Shown here: positions 1 through 12,274 of the stretch, piece after piece | Layout of the letters: each line of letters starts with the position of its first letter | How positions within the stretch are numbered: position 1 is the first letter of the stretch | NCBI GenBank assembly: GCA_002914845.1 | Contig: JXTC01000187.1 | Span: 467,992-531,991, forward strand | Origin: Trema orientale | Lineage: Eukaryota; Streptophyta; Magnoliopsida; Rosales; Cannabaceae | Direction of reading: 5' to 3' | DNA: 64,000 bases | The notes under the pieces: generated by a model | What the model was told of the DNA's origin: nothing | Databases searched by the model: none | What the model saw: only the letters and a program-made list of their open reading frames with translations | Position numbers and translations under genes: made by a program

Positions 1-47
1 TGTAATAATTATCACTTTCAATTACCATTAATCTTGTTTTTATCCAG

Positions 48-864
48 GCTAGAGGGAAAAGTGGCTTTGATAACCGGTGGAGCAAGCGGAGTAGGCAAAA
101 GAACCGCCGAAGTCTTCGCCCACCATGGAGCCAAACTAGTGATAGCCGATGTCCAAGACGACCTAGGCCACTCAGTCCGCTAATCCATAGCCGGCAACGG
201 CCAAAACGACGTCACTTACGTCCACTGCGACGTCACGGACGAACCCCAAGTCAAAGCGGCCGTTGAAAAGGCCGTCAAGGCCTACGGAAAACTAGACATA
301 ATGTTCAACAACGCGGGCATAGTCGACGACAACAAAGCCAGAATCATCGACAACGACAAGGCCGACTTCGAGCGCGTGCTGCGCGTGAACGTCACCGGCG
401 TCTTCCTCGGCATCAAACACGCCGCCCAAGCCATGATCCCGGCGAGAGGCGGCAGCATCATATCGACCGCTAGCGTTGCCTCGTGCGTGGGCGGCGCCTC
501 CTCGCACGCATACGCGTGCTCGAAGCACGCGGTGTTGGGGCTGACGAGGAACGCCGCGGTGGAGTCGGGACAGTTTGGAATAAGGGTCAACTGCGTGTCG
601 CCGTATGGGGTGGCGACGCCGCTGGCTGCGGACTATTTTGGGCTTAGCGAAGGGGAAGCTGAGAAGTTGTTTGGCTCGATGGCGAACTTAAAGGGCGTGA
701 CCCTTAAGCCAGAGGATATTGCAAATGCGGCTCTGTTTTTGGCTAGTGAGGAGGGAAGGTACGTGAGTGGACATAACCTTGTGGTCGATGGAGGTTTCAC
801 TATTGTTAATCCTTCTCTTGGAATGTTTCAGTACCCGGATGATCATCATCGTGATCAGGCTTGA
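48..864 (+). pseudogene. SDR-A: SDR110C-type dehydrogenase, exon 2 only, premature stop
   Basis: Second exon of a plant short-chain dehydrogenase. It follows an AG acceptor at 46-47, and the first exon lies off the left edge. The reading frame opens with [16 protein letters not shown] (dinucleotide binding), continues with the NNAG motif and a YACSK catalytic motif, and ends like SDR-B. At 181-183 the frame holds TAA where SDR-B has a Gln codon (codon 58), so translation from the normal start would end at about 57 residues. The rest, from the Met at 301, stays open to 864 and is very close to SDR-B. A protein started at 301 would lack the whole cofactor-binding half, so I call it a recent pseudogene. 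An assembly or base-call error at one position is the alternative. Confidence 0.85.
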
Positions 865-905
865 TTGACTGATCATGTGATGAATCATGATTAGTGGTTT
901 AGTGC

Positions 906-911
906 AATAAA
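906..911 (+). terminator. Polyadenylation signal of SDR-A
   Basis: AATAAA 42 bp after the SDR-A stop codon, in a 3' flank that is shared with the orphan 3' end downstream of SDR-D. Confidence 0.5.
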
Positions 912-972
912 AAGTGTTCTGTAACCCCAAATAGAAATAATTAAGACACCCTCCTTTAAACTATATATTACA

Positions 973-1284
973 AGTTCATACTAAACTAAATGACTATAGT
1001 TCATACTAAACTAAATGACTATAGTCTGTAAGTCCATAATAGCTAGTGTCTGTGTCAGAGGCAGTGTGGTCATAGGCATACACTTCCTTCCACGAATCCC
1101 AACTCCTCCAAATTCAAAAAGTTGAAAAAGTCTATGATGGCTAATTCACATCGTCCTTTAAGAAGGACAAAATAAAACGGATTGTCTGTGTCACGGGCAT
1201 TGTGGTCAGACATGCACTTCCTTCAACTATCCTCCCAATTCAAAGTTAAAAAAGTCTACAATGGCTAATTCGCATCTTCCTTAG
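973..1284 (+). repeat. Short tandem and direct repeats in the SDR-A 3' flank
   Basis: A 25-bp unit occurs twice back to back (973-997, 998-1022). Behind it, a segment of about 105 bp (1044-1150) recurs diverged at 1179-1284; both contain a TGTGGTCA core followed by a CACTTCCTTC block. The paralogous flank of SDR-D (36905-37020) has a single copy of the longer unit, so the duplication is private to this side. Confidence 0.75.
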
Positions 1285-1299
1285 AAGAAAAGTAATGTC

Positions 1300-3140
1300 G
1301 CCGGCTAGATATAGTCTCCAATTTAACGTGATGTAACTAATTATAATTACATTTTAAACGTGGATTCGTATAAAATCTAATTTATTAATTAGAATTATCG
1401 TTAATAAATTAAAATGTTCATATGATGTTGGACACTAATACTCTATAATATTACTCTTAAAGAAAAAATAAAAAAAATTATTCCAGCCTTCACCTTACTC
1501 ATAAAGGGTTATTATATATGAAACAAAAATATTTTAAATTTTACCAAAGTACACCTTCGGTTTCTAATTATATCAAATTATTCTTTTGGATTTAATCCAA
1601 TGAAATTATCCCTAATTAGTGATATGGTGAAAATTAGTCCATTAAATAATGTCATCTATTCTTGATGTACAGTATTATGCGTGCTGTAAGATGAACCATA
1701 CGAGAGGACAATTAGTAGAGCTGTAGATTTTAAAGAAAACACTTTTAGCTATGCTGAAAGAAAAATCCGTTGTAGTGTAAAGTAGAAGAGTGTTTGATAA
1801 ACTATAATTTTAAAGTGTTGTGACTTGAAAAAGCTGTATTAAAGTGTTTGTTAAAATATATGACTGAATTGTTGTGCAAATATAAAATGACCAAAATAAA
1901 CATCATTATACATATTTATAGAAAGAGCTTATTAATATTTTTACAATTATGCATATTTGTACATACTAAAGATATTAATACTTTTAAAAAAAATTGATAT
2001 AAAAATAAATTCAATTAAATTAGTTTCTCGATTAAATTTATTTTATTTTATTTTACTTTACTTTATTTTCATCTGAATTTAAAATTTCAATAAGAATCAA
2101 TTTGGTTACTTCAAAATAATTAATATGAAGAATATTTTAGTCAATTACGATTTAAATATATTAATACTCTTTTAAAAAAATTGATATGAAAATAAATTCA
2201 ATTAAATGTGTGACATTTTTACTTTTAAGTTAGGGTATTTTAGCTATTATGATTTATTCATTAAAAGATAGTATAGATTCCTGCATAATCTAAAAATTAA
2301 GGCTGCCTTAGGTCAGCTTTGGCTTTTGGCTGTAACTTTGTCAAAAATTATTGAATAATCTAATTTTTAGATTTTTACCAAACATCTTTGAGAGATGGTT
2401 AGTGGTTACATAATTTTCATCCCAAATTAGCTATGGGGACTAAGGCTATATGGGACATTTCACATAATAATTTTGATTAAATGGTTATTTTGGGCCCAAT
2501 TTAATAGGTTTAAAGTCCTAAAGTTTAACAATATATAACTAGAAATCTAAGGTTTTTTTTTTTTTTTTCGGTTTGCTAAAATTAAAGAAGATTATTTATA
2601 ATAAATATATATTTTTTCACATCAATTTGAATAATGGACGTTCCTTATGCCTATTTAATAAATTTCTGTTTTTCAATTTTATTTTGCTAAATAGCCATTT
2701 TCCAGTAGATAAATTTCATGTAAATTATATCAATTTTATGCTTGTATATCCATTTTATGTATATTATATTAATTTTTTTTATTAGTACTTCAATTTTATA
2801 TACAATGTATCAAATTTTGATAGTGTGATATTGATATATTTGTTATAAAATTTATTTATTTCGACATTTTTAATAAATTTGGCCATTTTTTATTATTTTT
2901 GAAAATGGTGATTCTTTAAAGGACTTCTCACAAAATCCTATGGGGTAATTGATATAAATAGTAATAATTTTGTCTAAAATGACATTTTTAGAAGTATTTT
3001 GAAAAATGACTTTTTAATAGTGTTTTAGCATATTGTGACCCTGTGTGATGGAGGGTCACACAATTATGATTATTGATTAACCATAGAAAAATTATAATTT
3101 TATAGTTACAAATTGTACAACCCATCGTCACACAATTTGT
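1300..3140. other. Gene-free AT-rich stretch
   Basis: No gene-like reading frame. Parts are colinear with 37020-37440, including a TTCCAGCCTTCACCTTA block at about 1481 and 37043, so this is intergenic DNA duplicated together with the SDR genes. The short open frames here are AT-rich chance frames. Confidence 0.5.
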
Positions 3141-3142
3141 GA

Positions 3143-3157
3143 CACTACTAGAAATAT
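3143..3157 (+). mobile_element. CACTA-type terminal inverted repeat fragment
   Basis: CACTACTAGAAATAT matches base for base the reverse complement of 31026-31040, the outer end of a CACTA-like element. Short GTCACACAA repeats lie just to the left (about 3045-3142). No partner end or body is recognisable nearby, so this is at most an end remnant. Confidence 0.35.
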
Positions 3158-3389
3158 CAATTTGAAAAAACTATTAAATAAATTCTTTTGTGCCAAATTG
3201 GTACTACTGATGTCGATTTCCCAATCCTAGGCCCAAAGTACAACTGAAAAATCCCGGATGAGCCTAAATTTTTGAAAAATCCTAGATTGATTTAGAAAAG
3301 TATCACTTTTTTGAAGTTATTTTAGAATAACACTTTTGATAAATACTTAGAAACATATCACATTTTTTTTTTCAAAATTGGTATTTGCA

Positions 3390-3490
3390 ATGGTACTCAA
3401 GGTAACTAGTTGGGTTACTTGGGATAAACCAATATAGTTACTTGAGGTAATTGGTCAAGTTATCTCAAGTATTTTGCTCGGTTACTTGAA
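3390..3490. repeat. Degenerate GGTTACTTG-type repeats
   Basis: Several imperfect GTTACTTGAGGTAA-like units alternate in both orientations. The same tract recurs at about 37640-37800 downstream of SDR-D, which supports the block duplication. Confidence 0.4.
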
Positions 3491-4140
3491 GTGTCTCATT
3501 AATTAACAAAAATTGTATTTTTTTAAGTACTTTTAAAAGTGGTATTTTTTTAATTAAAATCCGAAATTTGTCAAATGAGTTCAAAATCCGGGACATTTCA
3601 ATTTTTTTTTGAAAAATTAACCAAAAAAAAAAAACCCCCTCCTTAAAAAAATTCCGGCAATTGGCCAAAAAACCCAAGAAAAAAAACAACTTTTTTTTTT
3701 TTCTATAATAACTCTGTTCTTAACTTTGTTTCAAGACAATAATCATTACAGTTAGTTTATTGTCTAGTTGGAGTAAAAACTTTTCAAAAATTGGTTTTTT
3801 TCAATCATACAAATTTAAATGCTGAGTCAAATGTTAATAAGAAGTCGTAGATGCAATCTTGATTAACTAGAAACTTGATCCATGGTGACTCGGGTTGAAA
3901 CAAACCTTACCACGTTATCTAGTGCTTACTATAACCATTTGTCATGGGGAATGGCAACAGAACTTTTCAATGAGACTGAAATGTATAAATTGTTGGAAAA
4001 GTGAGAAAGATCTAAGTTCGATGTAGTGTAAAAGACAAGTGTCCTAGCATTTCACTAATAATAGAAGAGTATACTTTGTAATTAGGAGAAATAAAGAGAG
4101 AAAAAAAGGTTGTGCGAACAAAATTAAGAAAGTTTGGAAA

Positions 4141-4513
4141 TATATAGAAAGGATATCTGCAAAAAAATATCCTTATGTTTAGATGTTATGCAATTTAAAC
4201 CCTGAAGTTTGGATTCTGCAAAATAATATCCTGAGATTACGAATTTCTGAAAATTAATACCCTATGTTGATTTTTGACTGATAAAATACAATAATATCCT
4301 CAAAATTAAGATGAATAATATGAATTAATCTAGTTTTAATAGAGGATATTATTGTTTTTTTGTTCTTAAAATTGGTTAAAAAATCTGTTCAGGGTATTAA
4401 TTTTCAGAAATTCTTAATCTCAGGGTATTATTTTACAGAGTCCAAAATTCAGGATTTAATTTGCAGAACACTCAAACTTCAGGGTATTTTTTTGCAATTA
4501 TCCCTATATAGAA
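4141..4513. mobile_element. Mutator-like MITE with 9-bp target duplication
   Basis: The element spans 4150-4504 (355 bp) between two perfect copies of TATATAGAA (4141-4149 and 4505-4513). Its two halves form long inverted repeats: the left arm starts AGGATATCTGCAAAAAAATA, and the reverse complement of the right end starts GGGATAATTGCAAAAAAATA. The arms stay alignable for about 120 bp. A 9-bp duplication with long inverted repeats is typical of Mutator-like elements. A half copy lies at 43434-43628. Confidence 0.85.
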
Positions 4514-4519
4514 TATTCA

Positions 4520-6060
4520 ATTTATTATTGAAATAAATTTTTATCAATGTGTCTTTATATAACAAGGGTTGCAAATATATCGAGACTTAAAAGTATTGTT
4601 ATTATTTGATAAAATTACACTCAAACTCTTATTTTATGTCAAACATGTAGAAACCATTATACGATATAGCAAAAGGTGATGTGTGTGATAATTAAAATTT
4701 TACACACATAAGAGAGAGCTTAGGATCATTATAGTTTTGTTGTTTTAATACATATAATCAAAAAACTATTTTTATGGAAAAGAAAGAATACTCTATCCTT
4801 TCTTTTAAGAAATTTTTTTTTTTTAATGAAGTGGTTGATCTTTACCATAGCTATGAGACCACGATCTTCCTCACCAAATCTCCAAACCAAAGAACTAGAG
4901 AGTAGACTCTTAATAATCATAATCTTATTATTTTAACACACACTTTTAGAAATCTTTTTGTATGTCTCAACACATGAGATAGCAAAAAGATAGAGAAGAG
5001 AGAAAAAAGATACGTTAAAAAAAGAAAAAAGAGCAGATTTTTTTTTTAACCTTTTTCACATTCCAGACCCTATACCAAAAAAAAAAAAAAAAAGGGCATG
5101 TGTCTTTTATTTTTAACGTGTAAACAAAAAAATCATATTGTCTAATTTTCTCAAACTCTTTGTATGTCTAATGCAATTTTTCAAATTGATAAATTGGTAA
5201 ATTAATATAATATTAATGCCATATCATCTTAAATAGGAAAAATAAATTTAATCCTATTAAAGACATTATTAAAACATATAACAGATAAGAGACAGAACGA
5301 AACCAAAAACACAGTCACACCTAAAAGACATTAGAATACGGTTAGAATTAGATTTTTAGGTTTCCTATTTTCTCTCATCTATTTAACGTGTAAAAGAACT
5401 TCTAATTAGGTTTTAAACAATTTAAAACCATGTAATAGACAACATATTTCACTCAAATAAAAAATAAAATCCATTCATCTCAGAAAGAGTTTACATATAT
5501 ATTGCTAAAAAAATTTAGCGTGTAGAATGTTTCCTATTAAGGTGAAATACTTCTTTTAATTCCTTCTTAGATTTATCTGTTTAATTATATAATTAATTTC
5601 ATATATTTTTTGATTTGAAAAAATAAAATAACCTTATTGATTTGAGTATACACGTATAAGAGAAAAAATTAAATTCTATTTTTATCTCTTGACAAGTTAA
5701 GACATTGTTAAAAAAATAATTTTCTATTTTGTTTTATCCAAATATTTAAATAATCAAATTATAAAATAATAGAATTAATTTATTTAGTAAATCATAATTT
5801 TTCAAATAGAAAATAACAAAAATAATCACATGATTTAAAAAATCTTTGTGTTATGCGCCTATATAATGAGTATTTGTTACTTATTAAATAATTATATTAT
5901 TTATAAGTAATAATAAATTAAATAGATAATAATAATAACTATTACTATTTATTATAATGTGACACATAAAACAATTAAATATGTAACATTAAATTTAGTG
6001 TCATAATTAATTTAAAATTTAACAATTCTAAATTAAATATGAATACAAGAAAATAACTAT
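4520..6060. other. Gene-free AT-rich stretch
   Basis: Poly-A and poly-T tracts and AT-rich DNA without a supportable gene. The part around 4600-4650 matches about 40345-40395 (a TTTGATAAAATTACACTCA block), another anchor of the duplicated block. The DNA between 4700 and 7680 has no match in the second block and is probably inserted. Confidence 0.4.
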
Positions 6061-6069
6061 ATAATATAT

Positions 6070-6790
6070 TCAATACAGTATTAAAAGAGGTGGCTCGGGA
6101 TCTATGGATTTGTAATTTCAAGTTCCAATAAATTTGATAATTAATTAAACTCTTTAATTAAATCATCTAATTCATTAGTTCCAGTATTACTCTACTAAAA
6201 AAACTAGAACTGCATTCTTAAAAGTTACAGTATAAATTACTTAAAGTGATCATAAAGTTTGTTCGCTAATTTAATCATTACATACAGATCAATCCTTTAT
6301 AAATGATTCCTAAATAAAGTTAGGTTCGTAATCCGTTACCCTCTCTAATTACTTCTTTATCCTTGAGTTCCCATGATTTTCTAATGAATAACAAATTCGT
6401 GATCAAATCATGAATTGAGCTCTCTATCGTTCAAGTACTAAATCATTACTCAAGGGAATCATTTTTCTAACTTTTATAGGAAGGAATAAATTCTATATTA
6501 TCATGTCTCCAACATACAAGGATTTGGTCCAGTATAAACACAGATGTTACCGAATATATCAAGTGACGTAAAAACATAAACAAGAATCTATTCATTACTC
6601 AGGATGAAGATCGTTTTATATATGATCATCGGTTGATAAATTTGAATATTCTATTCTGTAACGAATATTATTAGATATTCAAATTTATCTAGTCTAGTCC
6701 TATATAACCTCATTATATAAAGTACCTCCATTTAATATCACTACATAATCTAGATAAGGCTGTTCCATTCTCAATGGTAATAAAATGTAC
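6070..6790 (-). repeat. Possible degraded LTR-retrotransposon terminal repeat
   Basis: The composition and block order resemble plant Copia LTRs, for example a stretch with AATCATTACTCAAGG followed by TCTCCAACATACAAGGATTTG. No TG/CA ends, target duplication or coding domain are seen, and the orientation is a guess. Confidence 0.25.
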
Positions 6791-6888
6791 TAATAATTTT
6801 TTTAAAATCAAAGATCCTAATTTTAATAATTAATTATGGATTAGTTTAGATTTTTAATAATTAATTACGGATTAGTTTAGATTATAAC

Positions 6889-7461
6889 CCTTAAGCTAGG
6901 GTTGAAAATTCGTGTTATCGTGTCGTGTTCGGATCGACACGATTACGACACGACATGATAACATCCAACCCGAATATGACACGATTAATAAACGTATCAA
7001 AAACTTAAACCCGAACACGACATATTAATACACGTATAACATGACACAATACGTGTAACCTGTTTAATAAATGTGTCGTATATCATATTATGACCTATTT
7101 GATACGATTATTCAAAACTGATACAATTACTCTAATTTAACATGATTAGGCATTACTGAATTCAATTTTACACATAAAATATGTTTAGAATTAATCAAAA
7201 TCACATTTAAAATATTAAAATATTAATAAATGTGTCGTATTAGTGCCGTGTTGACAAGATATGAAAATGACCCGTTTAATTAAACGGATCATTTCCGAGT
7301 TAAGCGGGTTGACCTGAAACTCGCCCGTTTATTATACGTGTTATACGTGTCAACTCGAAATTGACACGAAAATTAAATGGATCACCTAAACCCATTTATT
7401 TCGTGTCATTTTCGAGTCGTATCATTGTGTCGTGTAGAAAATTGCCAGCCCTACCTTAAGT
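6889..7461. mobile_element. Non-autonomous hAT element
   Basis: The element spans 6897-7453 (557 bp), flanked by 8-bp duplications CCTTAAGC (6889-6896) and CCTTAAGT (7454-7461), with one mismatch. It starts TAGGGTTGAAAATT and ends AATTGCCAGCCCTA, an imperfect inverted repeat of hAT type. Inside, CGTGTCGTGTTC-like motifs repeat in both orientations. There is no transposase frame. Related internal sequence occurs in the tandem repeat at 25403-26210. Confidence 0.8.
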
Positions 7462-7559
7462 TTAATCCTCTTATATGTACAATTTTTATACATACTATGT
7501 TTAAGGTTTATATTTATAATCATAGAATTTTCATGATATTTATATATATATATTATTAT

Positions 7560-8850
7560 AAATAATATATGCAAGCAAATAGAACAAAATCAACTATATT
7601 TATTTAATAGCAAATCACTGTTTACATCTTGCTCTTAAGGCAAAAATACTAACAAAACATTACGGTGATACACCAACCAGAAAATAATTACCCCATGGGT
7701 TGAAGAAAAAAAAAAGGTCGTCAATGAAATTTTCATTGTTTAGCTATTTTATACCCTTAGCATGAAGGATTAATAGTAACTTTTTTTCCCCAATAGAACA
7801 GATCATAATTAGATGCAAAATTGAAATTTTGGTCAAATTAAAAAATGTGAATAGAAAAGGTGCTCTCTATAACTTTTCCTAATCTTGGGGATAGATGTAA
7901 ATATTTCTTGCCCAAGGGTGTAACTGTAAGTTTGACAAAAAAAGAGTACTCCTGTAATTTTGTATTATTTATTTATTAAAATAAAGGGTTAATGAAACTA
8001 ATAGCTCATGAATTATATATGTTATACCACTTTAGCCTTTGAATTATCAACTTACATAGTAATGGCCATAGAATTATGTATTTATTGTAACAATAATCCT
8101 TTTGTCATAAATTATTAAATATTTAATAAAAATAATTCATTACAGAGTATATAGTTAGGTAATGTAGTCAAGAAAGATACTCCAAATTTTTAACATATAT
8201 AGTAGACTATCAACCATTATGTAATTATTGCAGTAATGATAATTTTTTCACAAATTGTTAAATTTTTAACATAATTTAATTATGTGCAAAGCATATAATT
8301 TAGTAATTATGACTAAAAATGAGATTTTGATTTGTAGAAATAAATAATGACCAATTATACTTTTTGTCATAACTATTTTCTGAAAAAAAAAAGAAAAAAA
8401 TTAATAGTTTGTAATAAAGGGATCATTATTATAACAATTATATAATTTATGAATAATTACTATATAAGTTGAAAACATGGGGACTAAAGTGATATAAAGA
8501 GTATAATTTAGGGTACAATACTATAGTTAACTTTAAAATAAAATCATAAAGGAGGGTTAGCCGGAAAAGCCCTAAAATGAAAATAAAAAGCGAATTGAGC
8601 TGAGAAGAGCCATGTTGCAGGTACTTCACTGGGGTATCACTCCTTGCACGACTAATTACTCCTAATTATTACTAGCCTGGTAATTGAGCGTTTCCAGTAA
8701 ATTAAATTTAGCAGCTTCATTTTCATAATATTTTTCTTTCCTTTTTTAAAAAAAAAATTATTTGAAATATAATTTTTTATATGTAATTCTCTCCCTTCAT
8801 CTTGTCTTTTACAGATTTTGGACGACTCGATGTTTTACTTTTACTCGAGT
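7560..8850. other. Intergenic DNA colinear with the SDR-E upstream region
   Basis: Blocks at about 7715-7960 and 8550-8720 match 40470-40770 and 40825-40985. A shared landmark is TCACTCCTTGC followed by CGACTAATTACTCCTAATTA. No gene is visible. Confidence 0.5.
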
Positions 8851-8859
8851 AGATCTCGT

Positions 8860-9115
8860 TTGTTGATTGTTGTCGTTAAGTGGTGATATTGTCGTTTTTC
8901 GTCCATGTTGTTTTCATGTCTGTTGTCGTTTTTTATTTTATGTTATTGCGTTTTTAGTTTGTTGTCGTTTTTTGGATGATCGTCTGTTGAGAACATTGTC
9001 GTTTCTGTTGTTAATGCCGTATCTTATGTTTATTCTGGCTTTTCTGAAGTTGGTTGTTTTCATTTCTCCTTTTCTTTCTTTTCCAGTTGCCTGTCGTTGT
9101 TAATTAATTGTCATT
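8860..9115 (+). repeat. GTCGTTT-rich tract, copy 1
   Basis: The core GTCGTT(T)n recurs irregularly about every 20-50 bases in TTGTTGTCGTTTTT-like units. Closely related tracts sit at 41200-41520 and 44215-44720, each upstream of an SDR gene or relic. An open frame through it (8867-9103) is Phe/Leu-rich, has no counterpart, and is not a gene. Confidence 0.6.
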
Positions 9116-9181
9116 TCTTTTCACGCATTCTACTAACATTGTTGATATTAATATTAGTGTTTCATTGTATGTGTTAAATGT

Positions 9182-9458
9182 TTCTGGAATTAGAGTGAAT
9201 TGCTAATCGCCGTCGGCGCTAGTGACGCCTCAGGCTAGTAGTTTTCTCAGGCTTGATGATGAAGGGCTTGAGAAATTGACCAACGAGGTGGCTACCTTGA
9301 AGCATGTGACGCTAAAGACTCAAAATGTTGTCAATAGGGCTCTTTTTTTGGCTAGTGAAGAGGGAAGGTATGTGAGTGGACATAACCTTCTCATTGATGG
9401 GGGTTTAGTATTGTGAATCCTTCCTTCCACTTGTTTTAGTACCCTGCTGATCAGGCTT
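9182..9458 (+). pseudogene. SDR relic 1: 3' fragment of an SDR110C gene
   Basis: Only the last third of exon 2 is left. It begins at a GIRVNC-encoding stretch and runs through LASEEGRYVSGHNLLIDGG, closest to SDR-E. A TAA stop follows the Cys codon of GIRVNC, and one base is missing near 9410 so that the normal C-terminus is lost. The left junction at about 9180 joins the intergenic sequence that precedes SDR-E directly to the middle of exon 2, so the first exon, intron and about 500 bp of exon 2 were deleted. Confidence 0.85.
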
Positions 9459-9469
9459 GATCATCAAAT

Positions 9470-10000
9470 CTATTTAGATTTTAATCAGTAAATAATTATA
9501 TGCATTTTGTGTTAATTAATTCTTCTTAATTAGATGGTTGATATATAAGGAATTTCAATTTTTGTAGCTTGGACCCTCACATTGAGAGGCACAGGTAAGT
9601 TTACATTATTCCTACAATTACTGTGTTAATTAATTTTTGTGCGGTAGAACTACCTCAAATAATTGTAAGCTATATATTTATGTTATTAGTCAATTATTTT
9701 TAATTTATATGAGTATGCGCTCATCGACATGTAGCATAAGTTTATGATGCTAATCCAATTATATAATGTTATGAATGTTGGATCAAGCGATAACTTGTCT
9801 GAAAAATTGTGTACTAATTTTGCATAAAACTACTCAAAATTTGACATTCCATTTAAATTTTTTGTTTTGGACTTTATCCAATTTTTGTGATCAACTCTAA
9901 TGCATCTATTAGTCCTAATTAATTATTTGGTTAACATGATCCAATAAAGCTATAATTAAGTTGATTACTACCATGACTTGGCAAGTACAAGAAATAAAGG
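9470..10000. other. Stretch without a recognisable feature
   Basis: AT-rich intergenic DNA. I see no coding, repeat or element signature in it. Confidence 0.4.
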
Positions 10001-10009
10001 GTAAAGCAT

Positions 10010-10974
10010 TGTTGGAAGAGATTTGACATTTTGAAGCCACTTGGACGCCCCTATATGACGTCATTCACCTCAAGCTCTTGGAAACGACGTGTAACTCCTC
10101 AGACTCCTAAAAAATGACATAATATATATCTGAAATTCCAAAATTGTTTAACGACACTACTCGACAAGGGAACTTTGGCTAATTGTTTAACGACACTACT
10201 CGACAAGGGAACTTTGGCTAATCATGTTTGCAATATTTCCTACACTCAGCCAATAAGGAGAATTTACCAATACTTTGTCAACACCTCTGTTCTTGATCAC
10301 CAAGCAAAGCTTCTCCACAACTACAAGCTTTACCATCTCGTACTTTTCTTTTCTAGATAAACTTTGAGAAGTGTCAAGACTTAAAAGTGACACCTCATGC
10401 TCTTATTGGACTAACTAAAAGTCCTAGTCGGTTAAACTCTTGTTGTGAAATGCCCATAAATAGGACATATATCCTTTATACATAACCTCTTTCTCATTTG
10501 TTCAATTAATTCAATTTCTTCTCTCCTTCTTTACCCTTCTCTCTCTCTCTCTCTCTCTCTCTTGTTTGCTCGTGTCCTCTACCAGCTCGTATCCTTCTCA
10601 AATTGTATCACAAACTCTCCTCTCTTCTCATTAAGTTCCTTTGAATCTATTTGCTTAAATTCTTGCCTGCCAACTTGTCCAAATTATTAATTTGCTCCCA
10701 TCGAAGCTGTAAACCCTTGTCTTTTGACTATTAATCCTCTTGCTTTTGTTCTTAGCTCATGGTGCTCAAGTCCTCCCCTTTTCGTTCGGTCCTTGTCCCC
10801 CACTTAGCTTTCGTGTCATATATGCAAGAGCCTCATAATTCGTCTTCAATTCACGTTGCTTTCAACTCAGTTACCAAACTATTGTCGTCGTCACCGTCTC
10901 GTTATTATCCAACATTGCTTTGAACTCAGTTACCAATCTATTGTCGTCGTCACCATCTCATTATTATCCAACAC
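10010..10974 (+). repeat. Possible solo LTR with internal tandem duplications
   Basis: It starts TGTTGGA and has TCCAACA at 10908-10914 and again at 10968-10974. A TATA-like ATAAATAG (about 10455) is followed by a CT-rich leader with a (CT)n tract near 10540, which is an LTR-like layout. The last 60 bp are tandemly duplicated, and a 39-bp unit is duplicated at 10142-10180/10181-10219. No matching target duplication is present directly outside these ends, so the identity is tentative. Confidence 0.35.
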
Positions 10975-11099
10975 GTGGCCACTTTCATATTGTTATCATC
11001 TCATTTCCACGCTTACAAACTGGGCCACCAAGTTTTGGCACGCACGAGCATATATATACATATATATATATAAGTGAAATAAGTGAAATATACATTCTG

Positions 11100-11330
11100 A
11101 GTAGATATTTTCTTTAACTTATTTATAAGTATTTTTTTTAATCATTAGATCATATGATCTAACTGTTATCATAATTTGAGTATTTGAAAAAAAAATAATA
11201 AAAATAAATATCTATTATATTCTCACCTTTTTTTACTATAAAAGACGTGTGTAACTAATTTAATTAGTCAAAATAATAATTATAGATAGATTAAAAAAAA
11301 TACATACTGAATTGGTATCTATATATGCAT
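11100..11330. mobile_element. MITE-like repeat family M1, copy i (degraded)
   Basis: Shares with 24640-24920 a GATCATxTGATCTAAC-like core, a run of TTTTTACTATAAAAGACGTG-type sequence, and an AATTTAATTAGTCAAAAT block. This copy is the most degraded, and its ends cannot be fixed. Confidence 0.4.
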
Positions 11331-11371
11331 ACATAGATATTCATATAGTAATATGTAAATATCTATACATC

Positions 11372-11403
<32 letters not shown>
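11372..11403. repeat. (ATT)n microsatellite
   Basis: About ten uninterrupted ATT triplets. Confidence 0.9.
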
Positions 11404-11406
<3 letters not shown>

Positions 11407-12274
11407 TTGGACATTGAGCTACTCTTCATAACTTCGTGCTTGATCTATAGCACAATGTTGTACTCTTCACAATACTATTTGTATTGTATAGTAATGTTAC
11501 ATGTATGTATATATATTTTATATCTCTGCAACTTGGCGAGTAATTTGTATTGTTGCTCTAAATGCGATCAATTACCCCGCTTCTCTTTCCTCGTAAAGTT
11601 ATGTATATTAATATTGCTGAACTAAATGCGATCTATTACTTTGCTCTCCTTTTAAATATTGTGTACATTTATTTAGTGATCTATGTTGTTTTCTCTCGCA
11701 ACTAATCACATCGCTTTGTTTACATTTCAGCACTTTAAATTTAATCATTTATTATTATTGTCTTAAATTTTGGAATTGTAATCTCTCTAACTAACTCTAA
11801 CTGACATCATGGACAGTCGCATCGCCTTCGCCAGTTGTTAACCATTTATTTATGTCTTGCACTCTCAATTTTGCCATTAACATTTAGTAAAACAACATGA
11901 TCAGTTTATTAGCCTTTGTCAACTTTTAATATTATTTTATTTCTACTTATTACATTATTAAATATTAAGTAAGTCGTCTTTGCTACCGTCTATTATGTCT
12001 AAACGCGTGGATAGAATCGTTTTCATTGTGATTGCTTATCTTATTTTGACATGTAAAAAGTGTTGTGATGAACCTTATTCTTATTCACACTAATAATTTG
12101 ACCTCTCATTTTTTTTTAATTGATACAGATAACTGCTAATTCATCAAGAGCATAAGTTTAGATCCCGAACAATTTTTAAATTAAAGTGTGATAAAATAAT
12201 GATTTTTTTTCTTTCTATTTTTCAAGTTCTTTTTAACCTATGTATCAAAATGATTGAACAAAAGTACTTTTATA

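Noticed and set aside
4729-4920. 63-codon minus-strand frame
   Set aside because: Low-complexity Lys/Phe composition in AT-rich DNA; no promoter, no partner.
6889-7461. CGTGTCG repeats as a possible CRISPR or regulatory array
   Set aside because: They are internal repeats of a hAT-type element with clear ends and target duplication.
10005-11050. AGCAT before 10010 and again near 11045 as a target duplication of the LTR-like element
   Set aside because: The right copy does not follow a CA end, and the position was free to vary, so a 5-bp match is weak.
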